Source: Baffinella frigidus (lineage: Eukaryota; Cryptophyceae; Cryptomonadales; Baffinellaceae). From it: a DNA stretch of 34,324 nt. The translations under genes were made by a program, and so were the position numbers. The stretch is from contig MU646348.1 of assembly GCA_026770585.1 (NCBI GenBank), forward strand, positions 1,114,778 through 1,149,101, given 5' to 3'. Positions 9,717-21,800 of this stretch are shown here, piece after piece. Positions within the stretch are counted from its first letter, which is position 1. Every line of letters starts with the position of its first letter. A model generated the notes under the pieces. The model did no database searches. It saw only the letters and a program-made list of their open reading frames with translations, and was not told where the DNA came from.

Positions 9717-10123
9717 CTCTCTCTCGCGCGCGCGCGCTCGAGCGCGCGCGCGCGCTCTCGCTTTCGCTCTCGCTCTCGCTCTCGCTCTCGCTCTCTCTCT
9801 CGCTCGCTCGCTCTCGCTCTCTCTCTCTCTCGCTCTCTCTCACTCTTTCTCTCCCTCCCTCTCTCCCTCTCTTGCTACGCGCGTGGAGCGATCCTGCCAG
9901 CTCACCTGACACGTGTGTGAGGACCTAGGCTAGGACGAGCCCGCCTCGGGCTGGTAGACAGTCGATCTAACGGCCCGAGGCGGGCCCGTCATAGACTAGG
10001 TCCTCACAACGCGCGCGGAGCGAGCGAGCGGGTCGGGAGTGGTCCTGTGCGTCGAGAGAGAGAGCGAGAGCGAGAGCGAGAGAGAGAGAGAGAGAGCGAA
10101 AGAGAGAGCGAGCGAGAGCAAGC

Positions 10124-10161
<38 letters not shown>

Positions 10162-10218
10162 AAGCGAGAGAGAGAGAGAGCAAGCAAAAGAGAGAGAGAG
10201 AGGGAGAGAGAGAGTGAG
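9711..10218. repeat. Large CT/GA inverted repeat around a palindromic element
   Basis: A CT-rich arm (9717-9871) and a GA-rich arm (10054-10218) flank a 100-bp palindrome at 9912-10012 with arms GTGTGAGGACCTAGGCTAGG and CTAGGTCCTCACAACG around CCCGCCTCGGG. The motif ACGCGCGTGGAGCGA/ACGCGCGCGGAGCGA is repeated directly on each side. Related palindromes lie at 27170-27235 and 27465-27565. Confidence 0.8.
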
Positions 10219-10394
10219 ACAGGGGGTGCAGTCGGGGGCTACGAAGCGCAGCGGGCGGGAATCAAGAGTGTTACATGTAATGTACATTATTTATCAATGC
10301 GCTGGACCAGGCTGGGCAGCGCGTGTCCACACGCACCCCCGACTCTGAACCCCTCTCAGGGGCCACGTGGCATCCTGCTACAGCTCTCCAGCTC

Positions 10395-10515
10395 TACAGG
10401 GGTACCTCGCTCATAAGAAACCGCCTCCTCCTAGGACCCTACCGTAGGGCTATGCCTAGGGCCCTACGGTGGTTCTAGGGGGGTGGGCGTTTCTTATGAG
10501 CGAGGTACCCCTGTA
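10395..10515. mobile_element. MITE family E copy 2
   Basis: Terminal repeats TACAGGGGTACCTCGCTCAT and the complement; 121 bp, the same length as the copy at 8757. Confidence 0.9.
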
Positions 10516-10544
10516 CCCCCCACTCCCCCGCCGACGTGTGCACA

Positions 10545-10850
10545 GAGGTACCCCGCTCATCAGACACCGCCTCCCCCACCTTCTAGCTAGGACCACTGCA
10601 GGGCCTACTGAACCGTATCCCTTAAGTGGCCAGGTAGTCAAATTTGACGGCCGAGAGGTCCTAGGCAGGTCCTAGGACCCTACGGTAGGGCGTATGAGCC
10701 TACTGGGCACTGAAGGGATAATCCTGGGAGGGCGCGGGTTCTGGATGAGCGTGTCATGGGACGCCTAGGACCCTACCGTAGGGCTATGCCTAGGGCCCTA
10801 TGGTGATCCTAGGGGGGTGGGCGTTGCTGATGAGCGAGGTACTCCTGTAT
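10545..10850. mobile_element. Family E element split by another palindromic element
   Basis: The left end GAGGTACCCCGCTCATCAGA at 10545 and right end GCTGATGAGCGAGGTACTCC ending at 10849 are interrupted by a CCCTTAAGTGGCCAG palindrome (10614-10722) like that at 9126. This looks like a nested insertion. Confidence 0.6.
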
Positions 10851-10983
10851 GCCACGCCGCGCCCTCCCAGGACGCTGCGGGTACGACATGCCGGTGGTAC
10901 GGGTACGGGAAAACATCAGGTCCTAGGGGGCCCTGCCGTAGGCAATACCGTAGGCTTACCTACCCGGATTTCAGGACGTTAGC

Positions 10984-11141
10984 CTACAGTGTTTCAACGT
11001 GACGGTGGTACGGGTACGGGACATGCCCGCGGCGCTGGAAGAGCAGCACGTCGTTTGCGACCCGCTCGTCTTTCGAGAGCTTTTCGAGGTGCGCGGGCGC
11101 GAAGGCGCGGACCCGGGTCGAGGTGAGGAGGGGGTAGCGCC
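10984..11141 (-). CDS. Probable terminal exon of the DUF1647-like gene
   Basis: The exon starts after an acceptor CCAG and reads RYPLLTSTRVRAFAPAHLEK, then LSKDERVANDVLLFQRRGH, ending at TAG (10986-10984). The tail VPYPYHRHVETL coincides with a GTACGGGTACGG motif that recurs at 10889, 29921 and 30367, so the stop may come from a mobile element. Three acceptor-side copies lie upstream at 11190-11235, 11297-11343 and 11415-11452. It lies beyond the gap from the other exons, so its membership in the same gene is inferred from strand and style. Confidence 0.5.
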
Positions 11142-12816
11142 CTGGATTAAGGTTTAGGGTTGAGGGTTGAGGGTTGAGGGTTTGGGGTTTGCAAAGGCGC
11201 GGACCCGCGTGGAGGTGAGGAGGGGGTAGCGGCCTGGGTTAAGGTTTGGGGTTTAGGGTTTAGGGTGCCCAAAGAAAGTTTTTCGAGGTGGGCGGGGGCG
11301 AAAGCGCGGACCCGGGTCGAGGTGAGGAGGGGGTAGCGGCCTGGGTTAGGGTTTGGGGCTTGGGGTTTAAGGTTGAGGGTGTCCAAAGAGAGCTTTTGGA
11401 GGTGGGCGGGTGTGAAGGCGCGGATCCGGGTGGAGGTAAGGAGGGGGTAGCGGCCTAGTTTGGGGGTTGGGGTGTAGGGTGTAGGGTGTAGGGTGTAGGG
11501 TGTAGGGTGTAGGGTGTAGGGTTTAGGGTTTAGGGTTGAGAGTTTAGGTGNNNNNNNNNNNNNNNNNNNNNNNNNNNNNNNNNNNNNNNNNNNNNNNNNN
11601 NNNNNNNNNNNNNNNNNNNNNNNNNNNNNNNNNNNNNNNNNNNNNNNNNNNNNNNNNNNNNNNNNNNNNNNNNNNNNNNNNNNNNNNNNNNNNNNNNNNN
11701 NNNNNNNNNNNNNNNNNNNNNNNNNNNNNNNNNNNNNNNNNNNNNNNNNNNNNNNNNNNNNNNNNNNNNNNNNNNNNNNNNNNNNNNNNNNNNNNNNNNN
11801 NNNNNNNNNNNNNNNNNNNNNNNNNNNNNNNNNNNNNNNNNNNNNNNNNNNNNNNNNNNNNNNNNNNNNNNNNNNNNNNNNNNNNNNNNNNNNNNNNNNN
11901 NNNNNNNNNNNNNNNNNNNNNNNNNNNNNNNNNNNNNNNNNNNNNNNNNNNNNNNNNNNNNNNNNNNNNNNNNNNNNNNNNNNNNNNNNNNNNNNNNNNN
12001 NNNNNNNNNNNNNNNNNNNNNNNNNNNNNNNNNNNNNNNNNNNNNNNNNNNNNNNNNNNNNNNNNNNNNNNNNNNNNNNNNNNNNNNNNNNNNNNNNNNN
12101 NNNNNNNNNNNNNNNNNNNNNNNNNNNNNNNNNNNNNNNNNNNNNNNNNNNNNNNNNNNNNNNNNNNNNNNNNNNNNNNNNNNNNNNNNNNNNNNNNNNN
12201 NNNNNNNNNNNNNNNNNNNNNNNNNNNNNNNNNNNNNNNNNNNNNNNNNNNNNNNNNNNNNNNNNNGGGGGGGATTATCGTTAGGGGGCCCTATGTGGTA
12301 ATTTTGTATTCCTGGGGGGTGTCCGTCTATTGGCGAGGGACCAAATTTGTGCCGTGTCCCGCAACGACGAATTTCAACCGAATCCGAAGAACGGATCTGA
12401 CACTCAACGGATCGGTGGTTGCTCTTGTTCGACCCTGCCGGGGCAATACACCTACGGGGGTTCCGGATTTAGGGTTCGGTATTGAGAGTTTAGAGGCTTA
12501 GGCGCCGCTTGCGTCAGAGCGCTGTCCTCTTGTTCGATCCTTGGTTGCTCTTGTTCGACCCTGCCGGGGCGATACACCTGCAGGGGGTGGCAGGGTTTAG
12601 AGCGGCACTTGCGTCGGAGGGCTAGAGCGGGTTTCACAACGGTCGGCCACTCACCGAATTATGAACAAGGGCTCCAGTTCCGGCCAGTTTTGGCAGATGC
12701 ATCTGCGGGCCGTCGCGTTACAGTAAGGTATTCAATTGAGCTCATACAAAGTGGTCGTCTGTAAAGTCATTCAGCGTGGTCTTCTGTAAAGTGATCACTC
12801 ACGTCATTTCTCTCTC

Positions 12817-12863
<47 letters not shown>

Positions 12864-15800
12864 GTCTCGCTCCCGGCAGCTCCACCGTTGGCGTTGAGAG
12901 TTTACAGAAGGGGTTTCGGGTGTGGGCTTCAGAGATTACGATCTGGCGCGGCAAGGTGTGCGGAGCAGCCTGGGACAGGCCCGCCTCGAGAGAGCTCGTG
13001 GTCTGAAATTCCATGGGTTATGATCTCTAGTCCGAGGTGGGTCGGGCGGGGGCGGAGAGTGGAGGTCGAGGGCGGGTTTAGGGCGTAGCGTTCAGGGTGC
13101 AGGGTTCAAGGCTTACTGGACGAGACCGCACTGGACGGTCGCGCACCAGAGTCGCTGCATTCCGGTTGAAGCCCATTACGCCGCCTGCGTCAGAGGGCTA
13201 TCTATGCGGGCTTCTCGGCAGTTAGCGTTTAGGGAATGGGGTTGGTCTCTGGGATTCTGGGATTACGATCTGTAATCCCACAGGTTATGATCTGTAGTCC
13301 AAGAGGGGTCGGGCAGGGGCGCAGACTGGGGGTCGAGGGCGCAGAGCATCATGGGTTGCACGATGTCGCGCATCAGCGCCTCGTCGTTGCGATTGAAGCC
13401 CATCACACCGCTCCACACCTCGCGCAGAAAGTGCCCGTGCGCGTCCCTGTTGATTGAGAGAGCGCGCGGTGTTAATACCAACACGGCCGACGTGCACGCA
13501 CATCGCGTCTCTGGATTTGCTATCTTAGGTTCGACATAGCTGTAAAATAGCACACAAATCCACCCCTAAGATTGTTGACGCTCGTGATGCCGCTCCACAC
13601 CTCGCACAAAAAGTGTCCGTGTGCGTCCCTGCGCGCGAACAAGGCGTGAATTTGATGCGGAAACAAGGTTAATTGCAAGCACTTTTCTGCTATGTTAGGG
13701 TTTGGGTTTGTGCTATGGTACAGCTATGACGCGTCATTCCGGTTGAAGCCCATGACGCCGCTCCACACCTCGCGCAGAAAGTGCCCATGCGCATCCCTGC
13801 GCCCGAGAGAGAAGTTGAATTGTCAACACCGTTCTGCTGTGGCAGGGGTGTTTTTTGTGTTATGGTACAGCTGGGGTGAGGATAAGATAGCAAATTTCAC
13901 GATTTCTCGGTTTTCCATTATTTCCCGTGCCCAACTTCTCTGCACAGCGCTCTACCAGCACGGCCACCATGCATCCCCTCTGCAACGGAGGCTACCAGAA
14001 AGCTAGCTCTGCGACGGAGGCTACCGTTGCAGAGCTAGCTTCCTGCCCAAGGCTACCACACAGGGCGCTACGTGGGGGTATTCCAGGGTCGCCCTTTGAG
14101 CCATTGGGTCACCCTTGGAGCTCTTTTCTTCTCAAAATCGACTTTTTGAATACCGTTTTCCCTCAAAAAGTGACTTTGAAATACCCCTCCAGCCCTGCGT
14201 AGGCCCTGCAGCGCTAGCTTCCCGCCCTCGCCCCCCCCGCGCGAACACGAAACGCAGACTACACCCACTTCCACGTCCAGGGTCACTCCCTGAATCCGAT
14301 GCCAGAACCCAGAAACCAGAACGCCTGGACACCATGGACCAACGCTAACCTCCCACGTGATCTCATCCGGCCAGGTATTTAATTTAAATGCTCGGCGGAG
14401 TTCCCCATACAACGAAAATTACTACACAAGCGATAAAAGAGTCGTGTCCAAAAGATCATGTGTAGTAATTTTTGTACATTCGGGGAACTCCCGAGCATTT
14501 AATCTAAATACCTGACCGGATGAGATCGCGTGCGACGGCCCGCACTTATCTCCAAAAAGGGATTCTAAAATTCGTTTTCTCAAGTCAATTCCCCTTCAAA
14601 TATGTCAACTTATGCGAAGATAAAAGAATAAGTTGATGAATTTGTATAGGAATTGACTTAAGAAACGAGTTTGAGAATCCCTTTTCTGAGATTAGCACGC
14701 CCGCACACACGTATCCTCGAGTGACATATGCAAGGCGGGTGGGCGGGCACTGAAAGACGTCGAGAGCGCGCCGTGTGTTGCTATCTATGCACCCCCACCG
14801 AGGCTGTGTATTGAGTACAGGCGCCGAGAGGGCGGGTACCGAAAGACATCTAGCAAACTCATCTGTGTGTGCCGAAAGACGTCGAGAGCGGCGCCGCGCC
14901 TGTGGGCAGGGAGCGCGCGGGCGCACAGAGTGGCTCGCGCGACGGCTGGATTCCGCTGTGTGACACTCAAGCATTTGTGACTGTATAGGCATCTAACAAA
15001 CTCATCTTTAAGTGACGAAAGACGTCGAGCGGCTGCAGGGAGGATCGCGCGGGCACAGATAGGGTGGATCCACGCGTTCGGGAAGGGCCAGCCAGAGGGT
15101 CTGTTCGGACTCACCAATCTGGGGAGCCCGGGCTCGTCTCCGCTCCAAAGTTGACGGGTTCGTACCGCACACCCAGCCTGTCAACTTACCGAAAGACGTC
15201 GAGCGGATTCGCGCGGGCGCACATAGGGTGGAGTCACGCGTTCGGGAACGGCCACCCGGATGCTAGGAGATCTGTCGCAGTCTATTCGGGCTCACCAATC
15301 TGGAGGGCCCGGGCTCGTCCCCGCTTTAACGTTGACGGGTAAGTACTACACACCCAGCGACAACTTCACTGCTAGCCAGGATATTTTACCTTAAGTCAAC
15401 TTGGCTGATCCTGGGCAGTAAGTTGCCTGGACCTGCTCCCAGAGCAGGTATTTGACTTAAGGAACAGATTTTCAGGGGCAGTTGACTTAGGCGAAATGTT
15501 CTGGCTGGCAGTGAACTTACCGAAAGACGTCGAGCGGGTTCGCGCCGGGCGGCAGGAGCGCGGTGGCGCACAACGGGTGGAGCCACGCGTTCGGGAACGG
15601 CCACCCGGAGGCGATGAGGAGCGCGCCGTAGCGCGAGAGGAAGGGCGGGGCCCAGGAGGTGACGTTACGCCGGAGCTCGATGCCTGTCGGGTGTGTGGGG
15701 GGGGGAGGGTGGTCACGTTTCAGGACCGGTTTTGCCCGGCTTTCCGGTGTGTTATCCGTAGGAACCCCCCTATGTCCCTACGATATTGCCTACCGTAGGG

Positions 15801-18800
15801 CCAGGAGGTGACGTTGCGCCGCAGCTCAACGCCTGTCGTGCGGGGAAGGGGGGGGGGTGGTCACGTTTCAGAAGAAAAGCGCGTTAAGTGCAGGTTGAAA
15901 CCAACCACACAGCGGGCTACTAAGGGATTTTCTAGCCGGTTTGGCCCGGCTTTCCGTTGTGTTATACGTAGGAACCCCCCTATGTCCCTACGATATTGCC
16001 TACCGTAGGGCCAGGAGGTGACGTTGCGCCGCAGCTCGATGCCTACCGTGCGGGGGGGAGGAGGTCACGTTTCAGAAGAAAAGCGCGTTGAGTGCGGATT
16101 GAACCCAACCACACAGCGGGCTACGAAGACATTCTTCTGGCCGGTTTTGCCCGGCTTTCTGTTGTGTTATCCGTAGGAACCCCCCTATGTCCCTACGATA
16201 TTGCCTACCGTAGGGCCAGGAGGTGACGTTGCGCCGCAGCTCGATGCCTGCCGGGTGGGGGGGTTGGGGTTGAGGGTTTAGGGCAGAGGTTTTGGGGTTT
16301 GGGGTTTGGGGTGTAGGGTTTCGGGTTCAGGGTCTAGGGTTTTGGGTTCAGGGTTTCGGGTTTCAGGTTTCGGGTTTCGGGTTTCGGGTTTCGGGTTTCG
16401 GGTTTCGGGTTTCGGGTTTCGGGTTTCGGGTCTAGGGGTTGGACCGGAGTCGAGCCAGAGGATGCAGTCATGCGTCTTCAGCGCGTCCCACACAACCAGC
16501 GGCTTGAATGCGTAAGTGCTCTTCTCCCATCCTGCGGGGGGGGGGGTACGCACAGGGTTCAGAACCCTGAACCATACACCATAAACCATAAACCATCAAC
16601 GATAAACCATGAACCATCAACCATAAACCAAAAACCATAAACCATACCTTATAACCCATAACCCATAACCCATAACCCATAACCCATAACCCATAACCCA
16701 TAACCCATAACCCATAACCCATTAACCATAAGCCTGGGGCGTGAATGCGTAAGTGCTCTTCTCCCACCCTGTGGATAGGTTTTTGGCGTTTAGGTCCTAG
16801 TCTTACACGGCACGCTTAGGTCCTAGTCGTGCAAGGCCCGACCGGAACAGGGCTGCGAAAACACTCCAGCCTTGTTGGTTAACATTTGAAACCCCTGCCT
16901 TGAGGAGGAATTGACTTTTGGCGACCCATTCCACGACTCTGGCGTGGGACGACCTCCACACGGTGGACTACGAACCTTTCATCAAAAGTCAACTTACCTG
17001 AAGACGATTAACATTAAGGATTGTTCCAAGCAAATTGGTCACGTAACACCCCGGAATCCGGGGTCAACGAACCCCTCGTAGCCCACCGAGTGGACACGGA
17101 CCGAACCAGGACGGCAACCTGTGCTTTGGAGGTGGAGGGGGTATCACGCGAAATCCAGCATGGCAACTTAAGAAAAGCCGGGCAACCCGAGTGAGACAGC
17201 GCTAGAACTCAGCAAGGCCACGGATCCAACATTTGTTTCGTTGGAGCTATTGTTATGGACCGAACCAGGGCGGCGACCTGTGCTCTGAAGGTGCGGGGGA
17301 TATCGCGCAAAGTCCAGCGCGCGTACCTCCACCCCTGCCCACCCCCGCGCTTCCGCTGCCTGCTTTTTTGGGGGGGGGGGGTAGGATTTAGGGTGTGGAC
17401 TGCAGGTCGCGGGAAACGGTAGACTCCGAACCCCGAACCCCCCCCGCGCTTCTGCAGCCTGATCAATTCAGGACAGTGAGGCTTAGTTCGAGGGGCCCGG
17501 AATCGATTGTTGGTGTCCTTGGTACTGGTGAGGTTAGGTTATGAGGTCCACAAGAGACTCTGCCAGCCTCTTCCACACGTCATCCAAAGATGAATGGTGT
17601 GTTCGTTTGGCCAACCCCCGATTTATCAAGTCCAGCGCGCGCACCTCCACCCTAGACTCCGAACCCCGAACCCCCCCCGCGCTTCCACAGCCTGCTGTGC
17701 GAGAGTGCGCGAGCCTCTGTCAGTCTTTCACCCGTCCTCCTCCAACGTCGAGGTGTGGTGTTCGTTTGGCCAGCCCCCGATTTCCCCCGATTTAATGCGG
17801 AAACGGTTTTAGTTCAAACCCATTGGATTCAATGAAAGTTGCTGCACGAATGATTTAATATTCCTAGTGAAACTCATTGTGTGCAGTAAATTTCATTCCC
17901 AGAAATTTTCAAATTAAAACCGTTTCTCTATGAGATTGGTACCCCGGAGGAATCCACGCGACTTAAAGGTTGACACGCGCTCACTTCGAAGGGCGGGTAG
18001 GTGTTTCCCCAAACAGTGCTTTCCAACCGTGCGCCGTTGGTGCGTGGCAGACAGGCGGAGGGGTCTGCTCGCAATCTTATCTCAGAAAACGAGTTCTAAA
18101 ACTCGTTTTCTTAAGTCAATTCCCCTACGAATTTGTCAACTTCTTCTTTACTCTCCGCATAAGTTGACAAATTTGTAGGGGAATTGACTTAAGAAAATGA
18201 GTTTTAGAACTCGTTTTCTGAGATAAAATCCGAAGGAGGCAGCGGGTCTCGCAACAAGGGAGGGGGGTGGATTTAGGCTTTAGGGTTTAGGTCTAGGGAT
18301 GAGGCGGGGAGGGGTGGAGCGGGGCGGGGCGGGGCGGGGAGAGAGGGATCTTATGGCGAGCCCAGTTTTATTCAGGCAGAGCGAGGGGGGGGGGCGCTGG
18401 CCTGCTGCGCGAGGAGCCCCACGTCATAGAGGATGACAGGGACCGCTCGGTCCCAGACATGCACGGATCCGACGAGGTTCTTGGCCCGGTCGAAGTACTG
18501 ATGTGACGCTGCGGACACGATGGCGAAGGTGGCGCATTCTCCCACGCCTGGAGGGTTGTGGGAAGGCGGTTGGGATCCAAGGGAGATCTACGGCGATTTC
18601 GGTAGGGTTTTGGGGTGGAGGAACCCTACATCCGAAAGTATCAATGCGACGCTGCGGACACGATTGCGAACGTGGCGCATTCTCCAACGCCTGGCGGGTT
18701 TGGGGTTTGGGTTTTGGGTTTTGGGGTTCGAGGCGGATCTACGGCGATTCGAGTAGGGATGAAAGGTTTAGGAACCCTGAGTCAGAACGTACTGGTGCGA

Positions 18801-21800
18801 CGCTGCGGACACGATTGCGAACGTGGCGCATTCTCCCACGCCTGGAGGGTTGTGGGAAGGCGGTTGGAATTCGAGGTGGATCTACGACTGTTCCGGTAGG
18901 GTCTGGGGGTGGATGAACCCTACAACCGAAAGTACTGATGCGACGCTGCAGACACGATTGCGAAGGCCGCGCATTCTCCAACGCCTTGCGGGGTGCGGGA
19001 AAGCGTGCATTTAGGGTGTACGGTTCAGAGTGCAGGTTGGGATTCGAGGTGGGTCTGAAGCGATTCCAGGAGGGCTGGCAACGTTTTCGAGCACACGATT
19101 GCAAAGTTCGCGCATTCTCCAACGCCTGGAGGGTTGCGGGAAGGCGGTCGGGATTCGAGGTGGATGGATCTACGGCGATTCCGGTGGGGCTTCAAGGTTT
19201 AGGAAACCTACGGGTCGTGTGGGGGCGGATTTAGAGTGTACGGTTTGGGTGCAGGTTGGGATTCGAGGTGGGTCTACAGCGATTCCGGCAACGTTTTTGA
19301 GAACACGATTGCGAAGTCCGCACATTCGCCGACACCTGGAGGGGTGCGGGAAGGCGGTTGGGATCCGAGGGGGGTCTACGGCGATTTCAGTAGGGTTTTA
19401 GGGTTTAGGCACCCTACAACCGACAGTACTGATGCGACGCTAGACTCACGATTGCGAACGTGGCGCATTCTTTAACGCCTGGCGGGGTTGGAGTTTCGGA
19501 TGTGGGGTTTGGGGTTTGGAGTTTGGAGTTTGGGGTTTGGGGTGTGGGGTTCGGGGTTTGGGGTTCGGGGTTGGGGGTTTGGGGTTTGGGGTTTGGGGTG
19601 TGGGGTGTGGGGTTTGGGGTTTAGGGTTTGGGTTTAGGTTATTAAGGTTTAGGGTTTAGGGTTTGATCTTCAGTGATTCCAAGAGGGCTGGGAACGTTTT
19701 CGAGAACACAGTTGCACGGTTGAACGATCTATAGAAACAATTGTACCATATTAGAAACAATTCCACTGAGTCGCGTCCAAACCAGTCCTCCTCTAACGTT
19801 GGCTTCCTGTATGCGGACCGGCGCGCACCTCCTGCAGCGCCCCCAGCCCCCCCTGCGGCAGGATCCGTCAGGAGTTCCGGGAAAACTCCTGAACGATCCG
19901 GAACTCCTCAACGATCCTGCCGCATGGGGGGCTGGGGGCGCTGCAGGAGTTCCGAGGGCGTTGGCGGGGCGTGTGAGGCCTTCGAGCACTGCTGGCGGGA
20001 TCGTTGTTCGGGGTCTATGGATGGGGGTAGAAGCGCACCTCCTGCAGCACCCCCCGCCCCACCCCATGGGCGCGTTGTGAAATAACACCGATTGGGTAAC
20101 GTGATCAGGTCTAGGGAGGGGGGGTTATCACCTCTACTTGAGACGTGACCGGGAGCAATCAAAAGTCAACTCAATTGCAGAAATCACGGAAACCCGTGTT
20201 TTCTTCCAAAAGTTGACCTCGCGGCACTGGAGAGTTGACTTTTGTGATTGACCACCCTCAGGTCTAGCGTAGATTGGGTAACGCGATGAGGTCTAGGGAG
20301 GGGGGGTTATCACCGATTGGGTAACGTGATCAGGTCTAGGAAGGGGGGGACAGAAACAATTGTACTGCGTCGCGTCCAATCAAGTCCTCCTCTAACGTTG
20401 GCTTTCTGTATTAGGGTCGGCGCGTACCTCCTACAGCCCCCTCCGTGGAAGACGGGTCGCGGAGGAGCTCCGGGGGGGTGGGCGGGGCGTGTGACACCTC
20501 CGAGCACTGCTGGCGGGTTCGTTGTTCTGGGTAACGCGATGAGGTCTAGGGAGGGGGGGTCGGCGCGTACCTCCTGGAACCCCTCCCGTGGAAGCCGGGT
20601 CGCGGAGGAGCTCCGGGGGGGTGGGCGAGGCCTCTGAGAAGTCCCACACGCCGCACTCCATCATCGTTATCTGTTTCGGGGCGGGAATATTTACGAAAAC
20701 CTCTTGGCCGATTAAGGCGCGTATGGAGTTAAATCCTTTTCTGGTTAGGGATCATAAATATCTATCGGGGGGTGGGCTTTTTGAGCCCTGGTCGGGAAAG
20801 AATTTTTCCGAGATTCGATGTGGTAGGACTGGGCCAAATCGAATTTCGTTTGGGGAAAGTTGCCTGTTCGATTTGTAACCCTGCCAAATTGGCGATGTAT
20901 AGTGTTCAAGAAGGGAGCGTCGACAGCCTTCATCGGGAAACCATTCCACGCCAGAGGGCTCGAAACACATCCACGTTTGAAATATTTCAGGGGGAATCCC
21001 CTGAATACTGAAGTCAACGACGCCAGATCTGGCGTGGATAAGGCGTCGGTTTCCCTCGAGCCCTCTGGCGTGGTTCGACGATGCAGGGTCGTGGAGCATA
21101 GCGCGTGGGCTACGGTAGGTCCCAGGGCGCCTAGGGCCGCGGCTTTACCCAGGAGGTCCTGTCGGCCTAAAATCGGGCTCAGAACAGTAAGGCTTGGATT
21201 CATGTTTGTTTGTTTGTCAGCGCCATTCCCCTTAGTGTTAGATCCAGGAGCGCGCCACTCTCTTCCTTCGCTCGTCCTTATCCGGGGAAACCTATTTTTC
21301 TTTCATTTGATGTCAACGAAAATTACTACACAAATGCTTTAATATTACTAATAAGAACAATTTGTGTAGTAATTTTCGTTGACGTCAAATGAAAGAAAGA
21401 TAGGGTTCCCCGGATAAGTCCCTCTCTGTCGTCTCCAGACTTTTCGGGCGTACCTGCAGAGTGTACCACACGCCGACCGCGTCAGGCGCGGCAGCCGCCG
21501 CCGCGTGGATGAGGCGCACGGCGGCGCCGCAGTCACCGCGCTCGCGCGCCTCCTTGGCCGCCTGCTCCAGCCCGCCGTCGTGCGTCTGCCCGGTGTTCCC
21601 CGACTGCGCGAAGCGCCGAGCGCGCGGCGCCACCGCCGCCCAGGACCCCCCCGCGCGCCCCGCTCCGTGCCGCAGGTCGGCGTGGCCGGGAAGGGCTGGG
21701 AGGTCGGCGGCGGTGCACGGGTGGATGAGGGTGCGGGAGAGGAAGAGCCCCGCGTGCGTGCCGGAAAGCGGTGCGCTGCGCGGGTCTGCGACGAGTCGCA

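Noticed and set aside
10456-10675. Small proteins with MSEVPLY or RGTSLIRN motifs
   Set aside because: They are translations of the family E MITE terminal repeats, not genes.
14585-14992. Minus-strand open frame of 135 residues
   Set aside because: It is made of exon 6 donor-edge copies and MITE A2 sequence read in an arbitrary frame.
16553-16735. CRISPR-like regular repeats
   Set aside because: The 7-bp units have no spacers and the context is a eukaryotic intron.
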